NCBI GenBank assembly: GCA_028707655.1 | Contig: JAQWAN010000062.1 | Location: forward strand, 1 to 9,071 | Reading direction: 5' to 3' | Length of the DNA: 9,071 nt | From: Bacteroidaceae bacterium | GTDB taxonomy: Bacteria > Bacteroidota > Bacteroidia > Bacteroidales > Bacteroidaceae | Made by a program: the position numbers and the translations under genes | Notes under the pieces: generated by a model | What the model was told of the DNA's origin: nothing | Database searches by the model: none | The model's input: the letters and a program-made list of their open reading frames with translations, nothing else | Part shown: piece by piece, positions 4,977 through 9,071 of the stretch | Layout: each line of letters begins with the position of its first letter | How positions within the stretch are numbered: the stretch's first letter is position 1

Positions 4977-7565
4977 TTAATTTTCAAATGTTAGTTGATC
5001 ATTTTTACATCCAATTAGTATTGGTTTCTCTTTGTTGATTTTATCTGCTAAAATCTCATAGGATAAACGATTGAGCAAATAATTCTGTATCGCTCTTTTA
5101 ACTGGTCGTGCACCATATTCTAGAGAATAGCCCTCTTTTGATAGATAGTTAATCGCTTCTTGGTCCACTTTTAATGTAATATTACTTTCTTCTAGTCTCT
5201 TACAGATACCGTTTAGTTGTATGTTTACAATCTCAGTGATATCCTTCTTGTTTAAAGGTGGAAATAACAATATTTCATCTATTCGATTTAAAAATTCGGG
5301 TCGAACACTCTTCTTTAATAGTTCAAGTACCTGTTTCTTGGTTTCTTCCATTACTTGTTTGCTATTTAGCGCATTCAGTGTTTCAATCTGAGATTGAATG
5401 TAGCTACTTCCTATATTGGAGGTCATGATGATAATGGTATTTTTAAAATTCACCAAACGACCTTTGTTGTCCGTTAAACGTCCATCATCTAATACTTGTA
5501 GTAAGATATTAAAGACATCTGGATGCGCTTTTTCAATCTCATCAAACAAAACAACAGAGTAAGGTTTACGTCGAATAGCTTCTGTTAATTGTCCCCCTTC
5601 ATCGTATCCAACATATCCCGGAGGCGCTCCTACTAATTTAGATACAGTATGCTTCTCCTGATATTCACTCATATCAATACGAGTCATCATATTTTCATCG
5701 TTAAACAAATACTCTGCTAAGGCCTTTGCAAGCTCTGTTTTACCTACACCTGTTGTGCCTAGAAAGATAAAGGAACCAATTGGTCGCTTAGGATCTTGTA
5801 GACCAGCTCTATTTCTTCTTACAGCATTTGCAACCGCAGTGATGGCTGCTTCTTGTCCAACAACCCTATGGTGTAACTCTTTTTCTAAGTGAATCAATTT
5901 ATCTCGTTCGCTTTGTAGCATTTTGTTCACAGGAATGCCCGTCCATCTAGATACAATATCAGCAACATCTTCGCTAGTTACTTCTTCTCTTATCATGGCT
6001 TCGGCTCCTTGCATCTGATGCAATTTATCTTGTGTATCCTTGATAGATTGTTCTAGCTCTTGTAGCTTGCCGTAACGAATCTCTGCTACTCTTCCGTAGT
6101 TCCCCTCTCTTTCTGCTTTTTCCGCTTCAAATCGGAGATCTTCCATCTCTTGCTTGTTTTGTTGAATCCGATTTAAAAGAGAACGTTCACTTTCCCATTT
6201 CGCTCTCCACGATTTTTCCTGTTCTTTTAGTTCTTCTATCTCCTTTTTTAGTGCCGTTAGTTTAACGGTGTCTTTTTCCCTTTTAATGGCTTCTCGCTCT
6301 ATTTCTAGTTGTTTTATTTTTCGAGAAATCTCATCTAAATCTTCTGGCACAGAATCACGCTCCATTCTTAGTTTTGCAGCAGCTTCATCCATTAAATCGA
6401 TAGCCTTATCTGGTAGGAAACGCTCTGTAATATACCGATCGGATAATTCAACAGCCGCAATGATAGCATCATCTTGTATTCGCACCTTGTGATGATTTTC
6501 GTATCTCTCTTTTAAACCTCTCAAGATTGATATACTGTTGAGTATATTAGGTTCGTTTACATTTACAAGCTGGAATCGTCGTTCTAATGCTTTATCTTTT
6601 TCAAAATATTTCTGATATTCATTTAGTGTAGTTGCACCAATTGCTCTTAACTCTCCACGTGCTAGTGCTGGTTTTAACAGGTTAGCTGCATCCATAGCTC
6701 CTTCCCCTTTTCCTGCGCCAACAAGTGTATGAATCTCATCAATAAAGAGGATAATATTTCCCTCTGCTTGTTTGACCTCTTCAATAACAGCTTTTAAACG
6801 CTCCTCAAATTCACCTTTGTATTTTGCACCAGCTACTAATGCCCCCATATCTAACGAATAAAGCTGTTTGTTCTTTAGATTCTCCGGAACATCCCCTCTT
6901 ATTATTCGTCTTGCCAAACCTTCTACAATAGCTGTTTTACCTGTACCTGGCTCACCAATAAGCAACGGATTGTTTTTGGTCCTTCTGCTTAAGATTTGTA
7001 GAATACGACGTATCTCATCGTCACGTCCTATAACTGGGTCTAATTTTCCGCTTTTAGCTGCTTCAATAAGGTTAATCGCATATTTATTGAGCGACTGATA
7101 CGTTTCTTCACTTGAGGCTGAATTGGCCTTAGTACCTTTTCTTAATTCTTTGATAGCTGTCTGAAGATTATCTTTCGTGAGACCTGCATCTTTTAGTAGG
7201 GTAGACACGGTACTTTTTGTTTTTTGCAAGGATAGTAGTAGCGCTTCTACTGAGACAAATGTATCTCCTAATTCTTTCGCTATTTCTACTGCTGCTTGTA
7301 GTACCTCATTGCTTTGTTTACTTAAGTAAACTTCGCCTCCTTCTACTTTTGGAAGCGATTTAAGAGAATCTGCAAGAATTGTTTTTAATAGATTAACATT
7401 TACACCTGTCTTTTCGAAGATAAAAGTGGTAATGTTTTCAGCGGTATCTAGCAGTCCAATTAATAAATGGGACGGCTCAATTGCTTGCTGTTTATTCTTT
7501 TGTGCATATTCAATTGCTTTTTGAATAGCCTCTTGCGATTTGATTGTAAATTTCTCGAAATTCAT
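4977..7565 (-). CDS. clpB: ATP-dependent disaggregase chaperone ClpB
   Basis: ClpB is a hexameric AAA+ chaperone that threads aggregated proteins through its pore, working with DnaK. The 862-residue product has full family length. The N-terminal Clp repeat domain is at about 1-145 (FEKFTIKSQEAIQKAIEYAQ). The first AAA+ domain has Walker A GEPGTGKT at 204-211 and Walker B IILFIDEIH. The charged middle coiled coil lies at about 405-525. The second AAA+ domain has Walker A GTTGVGKT at 603-610, pore loop GYVGYDEGGQL and Walker B VVLFDEIEKAH. The C-terminal domain contains YGARPVKRAI. No ClpP-binding loop is expected or seen. I chose the ATG at 7563-7565 because it gives the standard N-terminus and follows a rare Shine-Dalgarno AAGGAG; an upstream in-frame ATG at 7619 adds 18 residues unlike the family. 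Confidence 0.97.
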   Translation of the reverse strand: MNFEKFTIKSQEAIQKAIEYAQKNKQQAIEPSHLLIGLLDTAENITTFIFEKTGVNVNLLKTILADSLKSLPKVEGGEVYLSKQSNEVLQAAVEIAKELGDTFVSVEALLLSLQKTKSTVSTLLKDAGLTKDNLQTAIKELRKGTKANSASSEETYQSLNKYAINLIEAAKSGKLDPVIGRDDEIRRILQILSRRTKNNPLLIGEPGTGKTAIVEGLARRIIRGDVPENLKNKQLYSLDMGALVAGAKYKGEFEERLKAVIEEVKQAEGNIILFIDEIHTLVGAGKGEGAMDAANLLKPALARGELRAIGATTLNEYQKYFEKDKALERRFQLVNVNEPNILNSISILRGLKERYENHHKVRIQDDAIIAAVELSDRYITERFLPDKAIDLMDEAAAKLRMERDSVPEDLDEISRKIKQLEIEREAIKREKDTVKLTALKKEIEELKEQEKSWRAKWESERSLLNRIQQNKQEMEDLRFEAEKAEREGNYGRVAEIRYGKLQELEQSIKDTQDKLHQMQGAEAMIREEVTSEDVADIVSRWTGIPVNKMLQSERDKLIHLEKELHHRVVGQEAAITAVANAVRRNRAGLQDPKRPIGSFIFLGTTGVGKTELAKALAEYLFNDENMMTRIDMSEYQEKHTVSKLVGAPPGYVGYDEGGQLTEAIRRKPYSVVLFDEIEKAHPDVFNILLQVLDDGRLTDNKGRLVNFKNTIIIMTSNIGSSYIQSQIETLNALNSKQVMEETKKQVLELLKKSVRPEFLNRIDEILLFPPLNKKDITEIVNIQLNGICKRLEESNITLKVDQEAINYLSKEGYSLEYGARPVKRAIQNYLLNRLSYEILADKINKEKPILIGCKNDQLTFEN

Positions 7566-7570
7566 AAATG

Positions 7571-7576
7571 CTCCTT
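7571..7576 (-). promoter_or_regulatory. Shine-Dalgarno sequence that fixes the clpB start
   Basis: On the minus strand AAGGAG lies 5 nt before the ATG at 7563-7565. The other genes in the window have A-rich leaders without such a site, so this one stands out and supports the start chosen here over the upstream ATG at 7619. Confidence 0.65.
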
Positions 7577-7651
7577 TCTTTTTTATGTAACAATGGAATA
7601 CTAGCAAAAGTTTGACCATTTAACAAATGTGCTAGTAAATAGCTGAAAAAC

Positions 7652-7692
7652 GTCAGAATGACATATAAAAAGCTTTTGTGCTGACAAAATTA
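7652..7692 (-). promoter_or_regulatory. Possible clpB promoter and dyad element
   Basis: On the minus strand TAATTTTG (7685-7692) is an exact TAnnTTTG -7 match, but no TTG lies at the right distance upstream. About 20 bp downstream is a short dyad GTCA-ttc-TGAC (7652-7662), which would lie in the leader. The leader would be about 115 nt. The dyad could be an operator for heat-shock control; it does not resemble the long CIRCE element bound by HrcA. Confidence 0.4.
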
Positions 7693-7827
7693 CAGACTTC
7701 TTTGTCCTGTTTTATGTTTTTCTAGTTATTGTTGTTCCTTATTTGTACAAGAATCTTCTTTTCTGTATTTTGAAAGTATGCTCCGCATCTAAAAAACATT
7801 TTTTTTAAGTTTTCTGTTTTGTTTAGA

Positions 7828-7858
7828 TTCTGTATCGGGAAATTTGTTTGTATCTTTG
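7828..7858 (+). promoter_or_regulatory. Probable promoter of the 196-residue protein gene
   Basis: TATCTTTG (7851-7858) is an exact match to the Bacteroidota -7 box. At the expected 20-bp spacing the -33 position reads TTC (7828-7830) instead of TTG. Only 14 nt separate the box from the start codon at 7873, so the leader would be about 5-10 nt. This also argues against the earlier in-frame ATG at 7819, which lies upstream of the promoter. Confidence 0.65.
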
Positions 7859-7872
7859 ATGCAAAAATAGAT

Positions 7873-8463
7873 ATGGATTCAAAACTCTCCCTTTCAGAAA
7901 CCGTTTTTTTACTAGATGCTAATTTTATAGACGAGTTGACTGGTAATATGATTACTTTTTTAACGCAAAAATTGCAGCGTTCTTTTTCATCTGTTTCAAT
8001 AGACTCCCTATTGCTCTATCTCTCGTTAGATGCTGGCGTTGAGCAAACGCAAAAAGAAATTCAAACATTTTGGATTTATGATAAGAATCGAAACAAAATG
8101 CTCCATTGTTTACCTACTGATTTAGCAGCAGATTATAATGAGATGGCTTTTAAAAATGAAATAGCTGAATTTTCTCTATCCTCTAATCATGCTGGTGACC
8201 TAGCAACTACTGCGCAATTTTTTTTAGAAAGTCTTGAGCTAATTGTTGCATCTAAACAAGTGAAACAAATTATATTGCTACCATCTCCAGCGTATGCTAA
8301 GGATGCTTTATCAATGGTGGAGAAGAAGAAAGAAAAAAAGGTTGTTCTCTATAATTTAGAACCGCTAACCTCTGAAAGTGTGCGCATTGAAACGTTCTTA
8401 TATCCTTTGTTAAAATCGTTTGGTGTGACTAGTGATGAAGTAGAATCAATCTTTGGACGCTAA
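7873..8463 (+). CDS. Conserved Bacteroidales hypothetical protein (DUF6621-like)
   Basis: This 196-residue protein has no function I can name. From memory it resembles the Bacteroidales family DUF6621, which is not certain. Visible features are an N-terminal strand ending in Asp (SETVFLLDANFIDEL, about 7-21) and LLLYLSLDAGVEQTQKEIQ (about 45-63). Further on are a strand with Asp (TFWIYDKNRNKMLHCLPTDL), a helical middle, and a late hydrophobic strand VKQIILLPSPAYA (about 134-146). The alternating strands and helices suggest an alpha/beta fold. There is no signal peptide or membrane segment. The ATG at 7873 is preferred over one at 7819 because the -7 box lies between them. The stop is 4 nt before the LysR gene, so the two are probably co-transcribed. 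Confidence 0.75.
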   Translation: MDSKLSLSETVFLLDANFIDELTGNMITFLTQKLQRSFSSVSIDSLLLYLSLDAGVEQTQKEIQTFWIYDKNRNKMLHCLPTDLAADYNEMAFKNEIAEFSLSSNHAGDLATTAQFFLESLELIVASKQVKQIILLPSPAYAKDALSMVEKKKEKKVVLYNLEPLTSESVRIETFLYPLLKSFGVTSDEVESIFGR

Positions 8464-8467
8464 TTAG

Positions 8468-9071
8468 ATGGAAATTATGTTTACAGACTTTCGTTTAAAA
8501 GTTTTTTATAGTGTTGCTAAAAATCTTAGTTTCACGATGGCTTCGAGAGAACTTTTTATTAGTCAACCCGCTGTTAGTAAACATATCCAAGAATTAGAGG
8601 CCACTTTTCAACAGCGCTTATTTGAGCGAAAGGGACATACTATATTGCTCACCTCTGCAGGTCGTTTATTACTCAGGCATGCAGAAAAGCTTTTGCTAGA
8701 CTATCAGCAATTAGACTATGATATGCATTTTCTACAGAACGAGTGTTGTGGAGAACTTCGATTAGGTGCTAGCACAACCATTTCTCAATATGTTTTGCCC
8801 CCGTTATTGGCCAAGTTTTTAGAGAAATTTCCAAAAGTTTCTCTTTCTCTGTTTAATGGCAATTCTTACGATGTAGAGCAAGCTTTGCAAGATCATAAGA
8901 TTGACCTTGGACTTGTGGAGGGTAACTTACGACAAACGAGCCTAAAATACACCGATTTTCAACAAGATGAACTAGTAGCCATCGTCTCTACAGTCAGTCC
9001 ATATGCTACTTATGATGAGTTTACACTGGAGCAATTTAAAGCTACTCCATTGGTCCTTAGAGAAAGAGGGT
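8468..9071 (+). CDS. LysR-family transcriptional regulator, 3' end cut by the window
   Basis: LysR regulators bind DNA as tetramers through an N-terminal winged helix-turn-helix and respond to a small effector through a periplasmic-binding-like C-terminal domain. The 201 visible residues include the helix-turn-helix (SFTMASRELFISQPAVSKHI, 21-40) and the wing (LFERKGHTILLTSAG, 51-65). A linker helix follows, and the effector domain starts near 95 (GELRLGASTTISQYVLPPLL). The later segments FPKVSLSLFNGNS and HKIDLGLVEG are typical of its first lobe. The frame is open to the right edge; about 100 residues are missing. The ATG at 8468 is used; one at 8477 (MFTDFRLKVFYSV) is equally family-like. 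It lies 4 nt after the 196-residue gene. Its target and effector cannot be judged without the genes to the right. Confidence 0.92.
   Translation, partial: MEIMFTDFRLKVFYSVAKNLSFTMASRELFISQPAVSKHIQELEATFQQRLFERKGHTILLTSAGRLLLRHAEKLLLDYQQLDYDMHFLQNECCGELRLGASTTISQYVLPPLLAKFLEKFPKVSLSLFNGNSYDVEQALQDHKIDLGLVEGNLRQTSLKYTDFQQDELVAIVSTVSPYATYDEFTLEQFKATPLVLRERG

Larger units (their letters stand above)
7566..7872. other. Divergent intergenic region between clpB and the 196-residue gene
   Basis: These 307 bp hold control sequences for both directions: the clpB leader, dyad and likely -7 box on the left, and the plus-strand promoter at the right end. The middle (about 7695-7820) is T-rich and contains only a tiny ATGC-tcc-GCAT hairpin (about 7778-7788). 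I see no RNA gene or further coding region. Confidence 0.6.

Noticed and set aside
6268..6492. Plus-strand open frame of 74 codons, serine-rich
   Set aside because: It is antisense to clpB; the serine-rich composition is what the reverse of this coding region gives.
6868..7098. Plus-strand open frame of 76 codons
   Set aside because: It is antisense to the first AAA+ domain of clpB.
7566..7619. N-terminal extension of ClpB by 18 residues
   Set aside because: The added residues do not match the family, and the Shine-Dalgarno sequence and usual N-terminus point to 7565.
7778..7788. ATGC-tcc-GCAT mini-hairpin
   Set aside because: A 4-bp stem with a 3-nt loop is expected by chance and has no nearby T-run.
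7819..7872. N-terminal extension of the 196-residue protein by 18 residues
   Set aside because: The exact -7 box at 7851-7858 lies inside the extension, so the ATG at 7819 would not be on the transcript.

Overview
The window looks like a chromosomal housekeeping segment from an AT-rich member of the Bacteroidota, most likely the order Bacteroidales. Three things point there. Several genes start downstream of the phylum's promoter type (a -7 box TAnnTTTG, twice with a TTG exactly 20 bp upstream). Most starts lack a Shine-Dalgarno sequence and have A-rich leaders. The gene set includes families that are largely restricted to this phylum: a DUF3276/PUR protein, a DUF5606 protein, and a roughly 300-residue NusB with a large insertion. 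I see no mobile element, CRISPR array, tRNA or rRNA.

Layout, left to right. The left edge holds the 5' part of the gene for ribosomal protein L25 (rplY/ctc family) on the minus strand, with a clear promoter and a roughly 100-nt leader carrying inverted repeats. After a 359-bp gap comes a small PUR-family nucleic-acid-binding protein, also on the minus strand. Divergent from it is a compact plus-strand cluster, nusB - yajC - ybbR-like - coaE, with gaps of 41, 6 and about 11 nt. It links transcription antitermination, the Sec translocase accessory subunit, a membrane-anchored YbbR protein and the last step of coenzyme A synthesis. A DUF5606 gene follows from its own strong promoter and ends in a strong hairpin terminator. 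That terminator can also serve the convergent clpB, which fills about 2.6 kb of the minus strand. Divergent from clpB, a Bacteroidales-type hypothetical protein of 196 residues and a LysR-type regulator form a tight pair (4-nt gap). The regulator runs off the right edge.

The genes are ordinary core functions: ribosome assembly and transcription (L25, NusB), secretion (YajC), cofactor synthesis (CoaE), proteostasis (ClpB) and regulation (PUR, LysR). I found no convincing new multi-gene system. The points most worth a second look are non-coding: the structured L25 leader, an unexplained interrupted inverted repeat at 663-725, a short dyad in the probable clpB leader, a repeat at the DUF5606 promoter, and the very short predicted leader of the 196-residue protein. 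The conserved proteins of unknown function (PUR, DUF5606, the 196-residue protein) are the best places for new biology.
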